A DNA stretch of 64,000 nucleotides, taken from positions 16,400,479 to 16,464,478 of the forward strand of contig OZ017800.1 in NCBI GenBank assembly GCA_963969395.1, in the 5' to 3' direction. The stretch comes from Pseudoscleropodium purum. Its lineage: Eukaryota; Streptophyta; Bryopsida; Hypnales; Brachytheciaceae. The notes under the pieces are model-generated. The model did no database searches, was not told the origin of the DNA, and saw only the letters and a list, made by a program, of their open reading frames with translations. Position numbers and translations under genes: made by a program. Positions within the stretch are counted from its first letter, which is position 1. Each line of letters opens with the position of its first letter. Below, one piece after another: positions 22,801-34,330 of this stretch.

Positions 22801-25096
22801 AGTTCTGAGATTTTTGGCTGGTTCGCAAACTCATGTTCTTGCTTTACACCTTGAGAACTGCTCTCTTCCAATTCCTGATTTCCTTATACAAAATGGGATG
22901 TGTGGAAAGGGAATGCACACCTGCTGGTGCAATGATATCGGTTGCTCGCATCGAGGGGCGGAAGGCGAAGTTGGCATCCTGGATCTTGAGAAACTCTTTG
23001 GCCGCCTCCGCCGTGCTCGCCACGATGCAGAGGCGCTGCCCCATCCACACGGACATGAGCGGACCATACTGCGAAGCCAACTCCGCCAAGCTGCGGTGCG
23101 GATGCGTGCCCAACAAATGCAACGACCCCAGAATGGGCAGCGCTCGAGGACCTGGCGGCAAGTTCAGATACTTGCTGCATTGGCGTCTCCATAGCAATAT
23201 GCATCCACAGATCACCAGCAACGCCACTGCCACCCCCTGCAAACATTCATTCACAGGACCGTCAACTTCGTTCAAATCGTCAATGTCGTTTATCTGGCAT
23301 GTTTCCGTGTCAGACATTGAGACACAAAGCTGCACAAAGCTCTACAAACGAGGGCAGGTAAAGGGTTACGTTTCAAGCGGCGCGGCCTGAAAGTGCCGAA
23401 GTCGTAAAATATGCCACTTCCATGCGCCACTTTACCAGAATCGACGTTGAAATGGAGTGATTCTTGGAACCAGAAATTATAACATTCACAGCTTTAGAAA
23501 GTCGGACTGGTGTAGGTATTTAAGTTTCAGGCTGCGCGACCTGCAAAGTGGCAAAGTCTATTGAGGAAGATTATGTACCTCTGATTCCTCGATTCCCCTG
23601 CTCCTAGTGAAAAATCATCTGGGAAACCTTGAATATCCCCTTAAGGAAAACTGCAGATGATCTTCCTGTGCATCAGATCTTGTGATTCTATATTACAGGG
23701 TTGTACCAAATTGAATACAAGATCTTCCCCAAAGTACTAACTCTTCACAACGTTTTGGAATGTAATTCTAAAGTTCCAAACCAGCTTTGACACCCCTATG
23801 TTACATGACTCTCAACATAGTGGAAGAGATATCCTCAACACCCTTGTCAAAGAAATCTAGGTTCTTTTTCGTGCACAATCTTGAGTTCATGAATCCCCAA
23901 AGCTACAAGAGTGAAGAGATTGCAGAACACCTCTCATACTCTTCAGGCTGCATTCTCTCTACACATATACGTGCTCTGCACTTCTGATATACCCCTAAAG
24001 AGAGCGATCGTGAATGATGAGCTTCCTATACAATGTTCCGCAAAGTCCACGTCCCGGACATAGGTTGGGAGTGTAATTCTGAAATTACAACGCAGACACC
24101 ACTATTGAACACGATTCCAACATCCTTGAAGGGAAACACCATAGGCAAGGAATCACGAGATTCTTTGCGTGCAAAATCTGGAGTACCAAATGCTGCAAGA
24201 ATCTGGACAGAAATTGCACAGCAATATGCATTCTCTCCACACCAGAAGCCAAACTTTTGAGTTCTTTTAGGTTGACATCTACAATGGAGAAGCCCAGGGT
24301 GAATACTCACATTCAACTGCTATAAAATGTTTTACGAACACAAAAGTCTCCAAGCATTTCAAAATGCAACCAAACTTTCGTTTACAGTGCGAACTAAGGG
24401 TGTGTTCTAACAACTGCTACAAATTGGTACTGTGCACACTTGCTGGCAGACTACCGTGGCTGTCAAATGAAATTTCTGAGGTGGACATAAAGCAATGTTT
24501 GCTGAGGTACCTCTGGACTCAAATACAGACAATGAAGCATTTCGCAAATGCAGACAAAATCGAAGACACAGTTGAACAGAGTTGTTGCATCAGGAGCGAA
24601 GTGACGAGAGGCTCCTGTACCCACATCACTCTAAAGCCTAGAACCGGTACAAATGAGAACTAGAAAATGGTTCGTGTCTCTAGGCGTTTCAAAATACAAC
24701 CTGTCCAAACTTTCACTTACAGAAGGATCTAAGGGTGAGTTCTCACAACTGTTACTGAATGGTTCTGTGCACAGAAGATCGAGTCTCCAGGCGTTTCAAA
24801 CGGAGTTTGGCCCGATACAAATGAGAGCATGCAAATAGGAATTCCCTCGTCAGCAACGCAAAGTATACGTTAATAAAAACCCCATTTTCCAAAGAAACGA
24901 GCAAGTACACCATCAGTACACCATCATTTTCCCAACAAACTTGCATGCATTCCCCGACTGAGAATGCTTATGAATTTTGAGCTCGGTTTGGCGATTGATC
25001 AAACAGATTGTACGGAGACTGGACGACGACAACAACAACAACAAGATATAAAAGCTTTGAACTTACCAATATTAGAGTCTCAGTAGTGGAAGCCAT
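19846..25096 (-). CDS. A-type cytochrome P450, CYP71 clan (5 exons)
   Basis: A haem monooxygenase anchored to the ER; substrate unknown. Exons on the minus strand: 25096-25067, 23236-22921, 22281-22013, 21647-21360, 20472-19846. All junctions are GT-AG with matching phase and give 509 residues, a normal P450 length. Exon 1 encodes only MASTTETLIL, which joins the anchor GVAVALLVICGCILLW and the hinge LPPGPRALPILG. The I-helix motif is GAGSES (305-310), ExxR is E363-R366, then FVPERF, and the haem loop FGSGRRQCIG has Cys449. In the C-helix, the usual Trp of WxxxR is replaced: the text reads DIVLHEITPPTRHLRK, with Thr126 at the Trp position. An alternative first exon running upstream through the exon 2 acceptor is also open, but gives a poorer N-terminus. 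Two decayed fragments of this gene lie at 10.3-11.0 and 35.7-38.7 kb. Confidence 0.88.
23305..24780. repeat. Clustered dispersed repeats in intron 1 of the A-type P450
   Basis: Several repeat types fill this 1.8 kb intron. About 23310-23400 and 23500-23560 share TTTCA-GC-GCGCG-CCTG and AAGTG-C-AAGTC, and resemble PEX5 intron 2 at about 63810-63930. About 23760-23960 and 24065-24245 are diverged copies of one unit (TGTAATTCT start, CCTTG middle, CACAATCTTGAGTTCATG or its counterpart, TTCTCTCCACA-type end) and resemble the GT29 intron repeats. The repeated phrase TCTAGGCGTTTCAAAATACAA or a variant occurs near 24345, 24690 and 24790. Confidence 0.55.
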
Positions 25097-25206
25097 GGCC
25101 GCCACCTAGTTGAAGTTGAGGATTTGAGCTCCGATCCAAACTGACAAAGAGACTGCGTCTAAAGCAAGTCTGTACTTCAGACGATCCTTCTTCTCTGAAG
25201 GACAGT

Positions 25207-25220
25207 ATTATATATATATT
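25207..25220 (-). promoter_or_regulatory. TATA box of the A-type P450
   Basis: On the minus strand the sequence reads TATATATATAATA, 111-124 bp upstream of the ATG at 25096. That leaves room for a short 5' leader. The corresponding place in the duplicated copy (about 38300) reads AAGATATTTTGG, so the TATA box has been lost there. Confidence 0.6.
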
Positions 25221-26440
25221 GGGACGTGTAGCTGCCAGGAGATACTTACGTGAAGCATTGACAGTGTTTAGAGGTTATTACGGATGCTGTCTTTCTTTAT
25301 TATTGTTTTGGTTTGTCTGTTTGTTTCGGTTTGTCTGTTTGTTTCGGTTTTTTGTTTTCAGCAGATGAACGGAATTCCATTCCATGGCCACAGTGAAGGA
25401 CAAGGCCGCCAGCCGCAACTTGGGTTGACGGGAATAAAACCAAAGACAGATAACAACAAGGACTGACCGGGAAGGCCGGGGTCGTGGAGGGGAAACATGG
25501 CGCAGGACGCGGATGCCTCTCTATTTATCATTGTTTTTTGTTTTGTTCTGTTTTGTTTTGTTTTGGAACATATGGGTAATGTCCAAATTGTCAGGGATTC
25601 TTTAGAATTATTTACGACACAATTTGCGCAGTATCTAGCATCACAGCGACATGGGAAATAAAGTATTATTTGTCTCCACATTCTCTCTCGTTCTACCACC
25701 AATTTACTCCCAAAAAAAAGTTCTTTTTTGTCTGGACATTCTCTTCTATTCTGCCACTAACTTACTCTGAAAAGTTTTTTTTGGCTGGACATTCTCTCTG
25801 ATTCTTCCACCACTCAAAAAAAGGCACCTTTTCTTTTTACAGCACCGACAGTTGGGAGCGGTGGCTCAAGCTATGCCATGGCTTCCGTCCTTTCAAGCCC
25901 CCACCACAGATGCGCGGAAGAGCATCGGCGCCGAGAAGGGGCGCCAAGTGCGGGTCTGCCATGTGAGGCAGTTTCGTTGCTTTGATGTAACTACTCTACA
26001 CCTAAAATCGCACAAATAAGTAATTCGGCATGGTTTCCATGACCATATTGAAAAACCCAGCTTTATGGGGTCTTCTAGAAAGTCAAAAGGCAATTCTTGA
26101 TTCTCTTAAAATGCATTTCTTGAACACCATCTGACTGAACTTTGAATTTCTAAAGTGCTGAAATTAGTGTTTGGGGTAACCAATTGTGGACTTTTATGAA
26201 TAGTAGAAGTATATTTTAGGCAAGGAAAGCCATCAAAATTAGGTGTAGTTTTCTTCTAATCAAACTTAAAGAAATGTAACTTTCAACTCATTATCTACTA
26301 AAGTTCCTTGCATAGCTTTCCAAGCATTTTCAACTTGTTTTGAATTTTCAAGAGAGTAGAGAAGCTAATTATACACACATGGGGTGATAAGAGGTAGAGA
26401 AACTTATGTAGGATATATGAATTAGAATTAGTAGGAGCTC
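25221..26440. other. Upstream flank of the A-type P450, then AT-rich DNA
   Basis: 25590-25700 retains similarity to 38405-38720 (GTCAGGGATTCTTTAGAATTA and GGAAATAAAGT), so the duplicated block extends this far. 25300-25350 and 25530-25565 are low-complexity runs of GTTTGTCT and TTTTGTTTTG. No gene seen. Confidence 0.5.
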
Positions 26441-26868
26441 AAATGTTTATTGTTAAGTCAAAAGTAAGAATTGTGTTTGGAGTAAAATTTCAAACATCAT
26501 TCAAGTATAGTAGAATAACTTTTCCCAAAAAAACTTCGAGCTATGAAAAATTCGGGAATGAAGATAAATTTCATCTCCAAAAATCTTTTTGAGATTTCAA
26601 GACTCCAACAAAAAGTTGTGGACAAATTTCAAAGAAGGATTAGAAAGAATTTTTTTTTTACCTTTTCAAGCATTCTCTTTGAATTTTATCTACAACTTTT
26701 GATTGTAAGATCTCAATCTCAAAAGGATTTTTGGAGATGAAATTTATATTGATTTCTCAACTTTTCTATTCAAAGTTTTTTGGAAAAAGTTTTTCCACTA
26801 TGCTCAAATGAGGTCTGAAATTTTACTTTCAACATAATTCTTAAGTTTTGACAATGAGCGGTCAATAT
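26441..26868. repeat. Long foldback, arms of about 200 bp
   Basis: The two halves are imperfect inverted copies meeting near 26655. The best-preserved part is AAATTTCATCTCCAAAAATC (about 26567-26586) against its complement at about 26726-26745. Outer landmarks also pair: AGTAAAATTTCA near 26480 with TGAAATTTTACT near 26817, and TAAGAATT near 26466 with AATTCTTA near 26836. The transcript of either strand would fold into a hairpin of some 200 bp with a loop of only a few bases. No open reading frame crosses it. Confidence 0.85.
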
Positions 26869-28880
26869 TTCATCTCCAAATTATCCCATATTCTTTGAGG
26901 ATTCGCAATGGACAATTGGTTTCATTATAAAAACAACCTTTGCATCCTAGCTTCACACTAAAAGCCAAAGAAAAAGTTTCTTCATTTTTCGAATAAAATT
27001 TTGCTAGGTGGTATGTTGTTAAATGCTATTTTCATTTAACTTGTTTTCTGTAGAATTGTTTCTTATATAGTAGAATAGCTTACTGTACTTAAGATAACTC
27101 TGCTTATAACAGTCCAAAGGGGAGCCAGCCCATTACAGGCATAAAATTTCTAATGATGCACATTTCAAGAACTAGAATGTACACCATTAGTACATTAGCT
27201 TAAGACTGCTAGAGTACCAGCAGCTCACGTGAGGGCTTTTCGGGGTTGGTACTTTGAAAATGGCATGAAAAAGGATATCTAGAGTTCATAGTGCGCTACT
27301 AGCGATAAGGTAAAGGCTTGAATTTTGGTAGGGCAGTTATAATTGCCCTATAGAACCCTCAAAAATAGTGTAGATTATTTCCTCATAAATGTATCTTTAA
27401 TTCCTTGTGAGTAAAATATACATTCATGTAAAGCTAAAATAAATGAGAACATGATGTGGAACATTTTGACAGAGCTAAAATTACAGAAACATCATAAATT
27501 TTGAAGTTCTCTATTCAAAGGTTGATTGAAGATTGAAGATTGGTTTTGTCTATGAGCATCAATAGCTACCTATGTTCCTAATTTTGAATCAAAAAATTAT
27601 GATTTAAATTTTCAATGAGTTTTTTCTTTTTTCTTTCTACCCAAAATATGTGAAAAAGATTATGCTTGATTGATTTTCCTACAAAGCTTTATTTTCCCTT
27701 AGATGGGCCGTTTGTGAACCTCCTACCCTACTGAGCATTTGGCTATACACTATTCAAATTATGAAGAGGCCAATCATTTTGAGGGGCCTTAGCATGCTTG
27801 TTGTGGGTGACTCTAGTTGGCCCAACTCAGCCACTCACAGAGTTTGTTCCCTTAGCAAGTTGATGTGTGGATGTTCGAAGAAACAAAATTTAAATAATCT
27901 CTTCAAATTTAGCATAAGAAACACTATGGTCACATGCCCTTGCATCTTCACAACTTGTCAAAATATCTTGTCTTAAATTAGCCTCTCAACCAATGAGATG
28001 TGGTAAGGATCTTCTTAGTATAACTTGTTGCTCTAAATGCAAGTCCAACTAAGCTTTTCCAACTATCAAGGACCCGTTTGAGGCAACAAGATTATTAAAT
28101 ATAATGTATTAAATTGATTCATAGAAGGAAAGTATAGTTTGACATGTGATAGAAACAAGATTACTAAGACATCAAGAATTGTGTTGACAAGACTAAAGAC
28201 TAAATAATTCCTTCTTCCTTTCTATAGGTTCCAATTCGGTTATAACTCTATAACTATAAGATAGAAGAGGTTTAGTGTTAAGTATGTCTAAATTAAGCTA
28301 ATGTCATCCATTCGTGACACCAACTAGGTACTTGACCTCATTTGTTGAGCCCTCTACCACCCACTTGGCTAGTGACTTTTAAAGTATAATGATGTTGATG
28401 CTCATACATGCTTGTATATTGAGGTCCTCAATACTTGGCCACAATCATTAGAAGAAATTTGGGCCCTCAAAGTGCCTTGATCATAAACCTTCAAACTATA
28501 GCACTTCTAATGCTTCTCATTGTTGTATAATATTAGTATGATTTTCACTATAGTATTATGACTTCTATATGGATTTCATATGATTTGAATTTCAATAATG
28601 TTTGAAAGTTACAATTTTACAAAACCTATTTAACCCCTATAGTAACATGTGTCCCAAAATGGATTTTTTCTAAATTTGGTATTTGCACTAAAAATGGTAG
28701 TTTTTGAGCATTTTTCAAGTGAAAACATAATCAAAGAACTTTACAGGTCTAGGAGATTAGAAGTCAACAATCTATAAACTACAAGAAATAACAAGAGTAT
28801 TTGCATTTGAGTTGTACAAAGATTATCTTGAAACTCAATGGACTCTAAAATCTATGAATTTGTATAAATAGAAAGTTGTA
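26869..28880. other. AT-rich intergenic DNA
   Basis: No gene recognised. 28630-28755 looks like the truncated tail of a TTAACCCC-type element (AAATGGTAGTTTTTGAGCATTTTT, in part, then a CAAAGAACTTTA end). Confidence 0.4.
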
Positions 28881-29165
28881 TGCATGAAAAAGTGCAAAGA
28901 CTTTGTTTTGTGGTATTTGGACATGTGATGTGAAAGTGATGTTTTCTTCAAAATAAAAGATAATTTAATTCAATTTTTTCACTCATAAAATTTTTTTAAT
29001 TCAATAACTTTCACAAAAGAGGTTTAACACCACAAAACAAAGTCCATGCATTTTTCCTTGTAGAGAGCTTTTCAACACTATCAAGAATGTAGTTGGAAGT
29101 CTACAATTTCTTAGATCTCAACGTATCAAACAAAATTAAATTTAACTAACTAACTAACAAATTTA
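28881..29165. repeat. Dispersed copy of the 60.2-61.4 kb repeat
   Basis: It shares CTTTGTTTTGTGGTATTTGGA, AAGATAATTTAATTC, CACAAAACAAAG, TTTTCAACACTATCAAGAATG and AGATCTCAACGTATCAAACA-type strings (each given in part) with the tandem units at 60240-61375. Function unknown. Confidence 0.65.
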
Positions 29166-29955
29166 AGGTTTAAAATGATGCTCCATCCCTACACTCTATC
29201 TATTAATATTCACCTTACTTGTTTATATTTCTTATAATATAATGATAATTACACCTTATCAAAGATTGCTACAAACAAAGATTGAAATTTCAATGTGATT
29301 AGGTTGTGTTAATCAAGCCTTATTATCGCTCCAATATATGATATATCAAGTTGAATAAAATTTGAATAAAATTTAGAATAAGAATTGAAGGAGAAGTCAA
29401 TTGATTGAGCTATCTTATAAGTCATGACTTTGCAAGATAAAATTCTTATAATGTACTCTAATCATGTATTGAGAAATGATTGATATTCACCAAGATTATA
29501 AAAAAAGGTTACAACAAATTAGAAGAGTCTAGATGGTGAATTATGAATCTTATATGCTACATAGAGCAACTTCCATGTTGTAAAGAGAGCCAAAAAGAAG
29601 GATGATTGTAGTCAAATGAGAAGATTGAAGACCTTAAGTAAGGTAAAATAAGATGGCTTTCTACCATCCCTTTGGTCATTGTGCATGATCGGTTCACAAA
29701 TTCTTTTTGCAATGAAATAGGAAACTGAAGAATTTTTGACATACCAACAAATTATTGAGTACAAAATGCCACATTATTGATGGTCAATGCAAAAACAGAT
29801 GACTTATCAAGATTGTCCCTCAAGATTATAACTATTACAACCATGGCGAGAGTTAGGAATATTATATTAGAATGCAAATGGACAAGAATAGTCCTCCCTA
29901 GGATAACATTGTTACAATATCAATAACATTGTAGATTATTGTAGATTATTATAGA
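29166..29955. other. AT-rich intergenic DNA
   Basis: No gene, clear repeat or inverted structure was recognised. The short phrase GTAGATTATT is repeated just before 29956. Confidence 0.4.
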
Positions 29956-30640
29956 TTAACCTCTAAAGGACCAAACTACATTTTTTGGCAACATAGTCAT
30001 TTGGGGCATCTCATTATGAATGGAATTTTTTTTTTAAATTTTCACACAACATGTATCTAAAAATTAGCTTTAAGGCCCAAAAGGTTTTGTAACTTTTGAC
30101 TACATGTTTAAAAAATTATTGTATAATATTTTCATTACTCAGTGAATAGACTAGGCAGCTAAAAAAATTCCTTTAAAAATATCTTTTCTTAAAAATAAAA
30201 ATTCAAAATTGATTTTATAGATTTATGTATATAGAAAGCTTTTGATCATTCCATTCTAATTTATTGAGATGAAGGTTATGAGGAGTTTTAGTTTGCATAT
30301 AGATATAGATTCTCTACTCTACGATAACTCTAAAGTTCTTTGTTTAACTCAATTTTCAATATTATTTGAAAAAAAATAAAAGAATTGGGTAAAGATTTTT
30401 TATGACAATATTACAACTATTGGCATTTTTCAATTCCATAACTAAATTCCTAACAATTTCATATTTAAATCATACTAGACTTCTTTCTACTTACTATTTT
30501 TTCAAATATAACTATAAAATATTTTTTGGGGGGAATTATTTATATATATTTCCAACTTATTTTTACAACTTATTATGGAGATCATCAAGTTGTAGGATCT
30601 TCTCACTTTATATAAGAAATTGAAAGATTAAATCTAAGCT
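29956..30640. mobile_element. TTAACCCC-type element, copy with unclear right end
   Basis: Starts TTAACCTCTAAAGGACCAAA, followed by TTTTTTGGCAACATAG, as in the copies at 42708 and 49033. The interior landmark CATAGATTTAT-ATATAGAAAGCTTTTGATCATTCCATT (in part) and the TTTTCAATATT motif also match. The right terminus has decayed. Confidence 0.6.
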
Positions 30641-31585
30641 TTGAGAATAATTGAAAATACTTTTAAAAAAAATTCAAGTGACTTGATTATGCAATTGGTA
30701 GGGTTTCTTATTCTGAAATTTAGAAAGGTTTACTCTAACAAGTTAACTAAAGAATCCTGTGGTTGGATTTGTCAATGAATAAATATAGATGAAGATTTTA
30801 ACCTTGCTTTTGATTTGAGTACTTAAGTTTGTAGGTTTATGCCTTAAAACATTGAAATCCTTAAAAGATTGATAAGTGAACCTTTGCCATTTATAGATTT
30901 TAGAACAAAGGCTATAATTATATTATGTTGACTTTTCAACCGCATTTAGAGATTGGAGTTGTTGAAATGCTAATCTATTACAACATTAGAAACATTAGGA
31001 TGCAACAAGTCATAATTGGCTTGAAAAGTAGGGATTACCAAACAAGTAAGGTTAGTTTTGAGTCTTTATATCTCAATGGTACTGAGTGAGTGTGCATTAG
31101 TGCAAGTGTGAACACTTTATATTAATGGCTTGAAATTTTTTTTATTTTCACTTAATTTATAGTACAAATGTGTATAGTTTTAATTTTCTTGAAAACATGA
31201 TGAATATGAAGTGCATGCAAAAATCTTGGAAAATAGGTATGATTGCAATATAAGGGGAGGGTTTAAAAAAATTGTTGTTGTAAAAATAAAAGAAATAGTA
31301 CATTTCTTTTCAAATTTGGATATTTTCATGATTTCTATAAAAGACTGTAGTTCCAAAAATGTACAAATACATATTTTTACACAATCATTTATACATTTCA
31401 TCAAATCGAAACATACTAAATTGTTTTGAAAATTTCTTAAACTCTTGTACTTTAGCACAAATGGAATTCAAAATCTTTATATTTGGCTAAGTATTAAATT
31501 TAGGAATTTCTTGTATAAAATTAAAAGAAGATAAAAACACAACACTGTCTTCAAGAGATTGAACCCTACATTTAGTAAAAGTACA
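30641..31585. other. AT-rich intergenic DNA
   Basis: No gene recognised. Reading frames of 70-90 codons on both strands at 31180-31460 overlap each other, have AT-driven composition and resemble nothing I know. Confidence 0.4.
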
Positions 31586-32803
31586 TTAACCCTTAAAGGA
31601 CCAACACGTATTTTTTGGCTACATAGCAATTTTGGGTAGGTATGTGAGACTAGAGATTTCCATATTCTTAGCCAAATCTTAACAGAAAGTAGGAATGAGG
31701 AATATCTTTCATATGCACTGAATTTCATGACATTTGAAAATATGAGTCAAAACATATGGCCTAATATGTTATTTTTTTTGTAAATGGGCAGTTTGGGCTT
31801 ATAAAAAAAACATTTTTTTTATAAATGGAAATTCGAAATTGATTTTTTAGAGTTATATATACATGAAGGGTTGCTATTATGTGAGCATAAGAGTATGAGC
31901 CCATGAACCTAGAATACTATACACTTATGTTATAAGTGTATGTATTATAGAAATTGTCTATAATTATAGGATACATATGTTACAAATATTCATATTATAG
32001 GTGTTTTTGATACATACACCTTCTATAGTGTGTGATATCTATTAATCTATATTATAGGTAACTATATTGTAGACTCAATGCTCACAAGCTCTCATTTTTA
32101 GGTTCACATACTAGTACCTTTGTATATACATGGAAAGCTTTGAGTCATTCCATTTTGATCAATTAGTCAAAAGTTAGGAAGATTTTTTGTTTGAAGGCAA
32201 TTATGGATTTTCTATTCTAAAATAAACTTTGAAGTCTTTTATCTTACTCAATTTTCAATATTTTTGAAAAAAATAAAATTATAGAATGTAGGTTGTTTAT
32301 TAAAACATTACAACCATTAGGATTGACATTTTTCAATTCCATAATTAAATTCTTAACAATTTAGTATTTCAAATCATTCTCAACTATTGTCTACTTACTA
32401 TTTTTTTTGTAAATGTTGTATAATTCTAAATGATCTAAAACTTTCAAGCATGTGACCAACTTGTCTAGGAAAAAGAATCCAAAGAAGTACTACTACTTTG
32501 GACATTTTTTTGTAAAAAAATGAGCTTGTGAAGTAAAATTACTTTGTTTTTTGCAAGGCCAAAAAATGATTTTAGTGAATTTGAATGCTTATATCTTGAA
32601 ATTCACACAGTTGAAATTTCTGAAATTTTTACCTCATGTTTTCAAGTGAGCATACTACAAGATCCTATTGTTACATGTATAAAAAGAATTCAAAATTTTT
32701 GGTACTTGTATTAAAAATGGCAATTTTCAAATGTCATTAGGAAAAATCTGAATCCTTGGGAAGGCCATTAAGTAGGAGGCTCTAAAAGTGACCCTTTAAG
32801 GGC
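31586..32803. mobile_element. TTAACCCC-type element carrying a nested MITE
   Basis: Begins TTAACCCTTAAAGGACCAAC and ends near CCCTTTAAGGG. The interior follows the copies at 42708-43637 and 44415-45352 (ACATGGAAAGCTTTGAGTCA, AATAAACTTTGAAGTC, TTTTTTGCAAGGCC, AAATGCTTATATCTTG, in part). It is longer than its relatives because a 257 bp element is inserted at 31866. Confidence 0.75.
31866..32122. mobile_element. Nested MITE with 10 bp target-site duplication
   Basis: The host element is interrupted here. The 10-mer TATATACATG occurs immediately left (31856-31865) and right (32123-32132) of a 257 bp insert, and once only in uninterrupted relatives. The ends are imperfect inverted repeats: GGTTGCTATTATGTGAGC against GGTACTAGTATGTGAAC. 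A 9-11 bp duplication suggests a Mutator-like (MULE) MITE. A second copy is at 11552-11798. Confidence 0.85.
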
Positions 32804-33484
32804 TGATCCCCCTTTTTCATAGGTTGAATAAACAAAAATATTTTTAGCTCATTTTTAGAGAAAGAAAAATGAATGCCTTACGTAACACAAGTGGTTTCAT
32901 ATTTTTTTGAAGCATTTTTGAATTAGTTATGAATTTCTAAAGATTTTTGTAGTAGGTACCTATTTGTGACCATAGGTCTCCCAAAATCTATCCCCTTGCA
33001 ACTTCTAAAGCAATTTCTGAACCATGGAAAAAATGATTGGCTTTTGGAATAAAATAAGTATATTTTTCTTCATTCATTCAATAGCAACAGTGGTTCGTTT
33101 AAAGATCACCTTCCATCCATTTTACAATCAACTATGGGGTGGTTGCAAGGAGAGGGTCGCAATTACAGCTTCCTAACTTAAGGGTATTTTTTGACATCGT
33201 GCAATGCAAGTATAAAAAAATAAAAAGATTTGAAATTAATTAAAAATAATAATAATATATTAAAAAATATTAAAACCTGATGTGGCACTGATGTGGCACA
33301 AGTAGTGCTACATTAGATGCTTTCATTATAAAAAATTAAATTTTTTTTTTTTAAGTCCTCTTTAATTGCACCTAAGTGGGGGTGGGGGTGGGGATTTGAA
33401 ACTCGCAAACCATCAAAGGGCTGAAATTTTTTGTAATGTTTTAGTGAAATCATAGTCATGAAACTTTAGGGGTTAAAAAGAATA
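32804..33484. other. AT-rich DNA with a TTAACCCC-type element tail
   Basis: 33430-33477 matches the tail of the element family (ATCATAGTCATGAAACTTTAGGGGTTAA, in part). 33280-33310 has GATGTGGCACTGATGTGGCAC, a short direct repeat. No gene seen. Confidence 0.45.
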
Positions 33485-34330
33485 ATATCAAAAGATCATT
33501 CTATGACCTTGTTATGAATGGATTTAGGATTAGAGTATTTAAGATTATGATATTCAAGTTATGGTACCCAAGATTAAGTGGTCTGAGTTATATGGACATC
33601 CAAATCCACATAACCTTTACAAAATCATTATAAAAATTGGTGTAATAATTGCATGCTAAGCAAGATGAATAGGTTAGCTAGTGAAAGACTAATAAAATCC
33701 GATATCTTCAAGTATTGTAGAAACCTTTAAGGACCTACATCCTCACATCCATTTAATAATATCTCGACATGTGGTCACTTTTACTTTGGTCACTTTTGCT
33801 TTGCCCACTTTATAATACCAACTCATAACATAAAGGAAAAATTCTTCCAACTACTAAAAAATATAGACTCAAAATGACTAGTGAAAGTTTCATAAAAGTC
33901 CTTCATCTAATGATTTCACCTTCTGCTAGATTTGGTATAAAAGACTTTATTCACACAAAGAAAAGAGGTAATAATATGGCTCAAATGATGAACTTCAAGT
34001 GCTTCTAAGAATGGCCTTGAAGAGCTTGAAAGGATGGCCTTGAAGTACTTGAAAGAATGACCTTCAAGTACTTTTAATAATGGCTTTGAAGTGCTCAAAA
34101 GGATGGCCTTCAAGTGCTCAAAGAGATGACTTTCAAGTACATGAAGAGGAAGTCCATGATGGGGATTCTTTTGTAATTGACTTTCCCGTGAATGTGTAGA
34201 GAGTGAGGGTGTTAAAGATTATCGTATTCAAGTTATGGTACCTAAGATTTAGTGATAAAATTTATAAGAACACCAAAATTTATATAATTTTTACAAAATC
34301 ACTATAAAAATTGGTGTGAACCACCTTACT
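33485..34330. repeat. Satellite-like unit of about 670 bp with an internal minisatellite
   Basis: A block of about 140 bp at 33515-33655 (ATTCAAGTTATGGTACC, then ATTATAAAAATTGGTGT) recurs directly at 34190-34325, giving a period of about 675 bp. Inside, 33985-34150 holds about six diverged units of about 30 bp built on ATGGCCTTCAAGTGCTCAAA. The same organisation occurs at 52136-52930. Confidence 0.8.

Noticed and set aside
22844..23335. A longer first exon of the A-type P450 running upstream through 23237
   Set aside because: It ignores a good acceptor at 23237. The join from the MASTTETLIL exon gives a standard P450 anchor, and that exon with its donor is conserved in the duplicate.
33985..34150. 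Regular about 30 bp repeats as a possible CRISPR array
   Set aside because: There are no conserved repeats separated by unique spacers. It is a minisatellite with diverged units in a plant genome.
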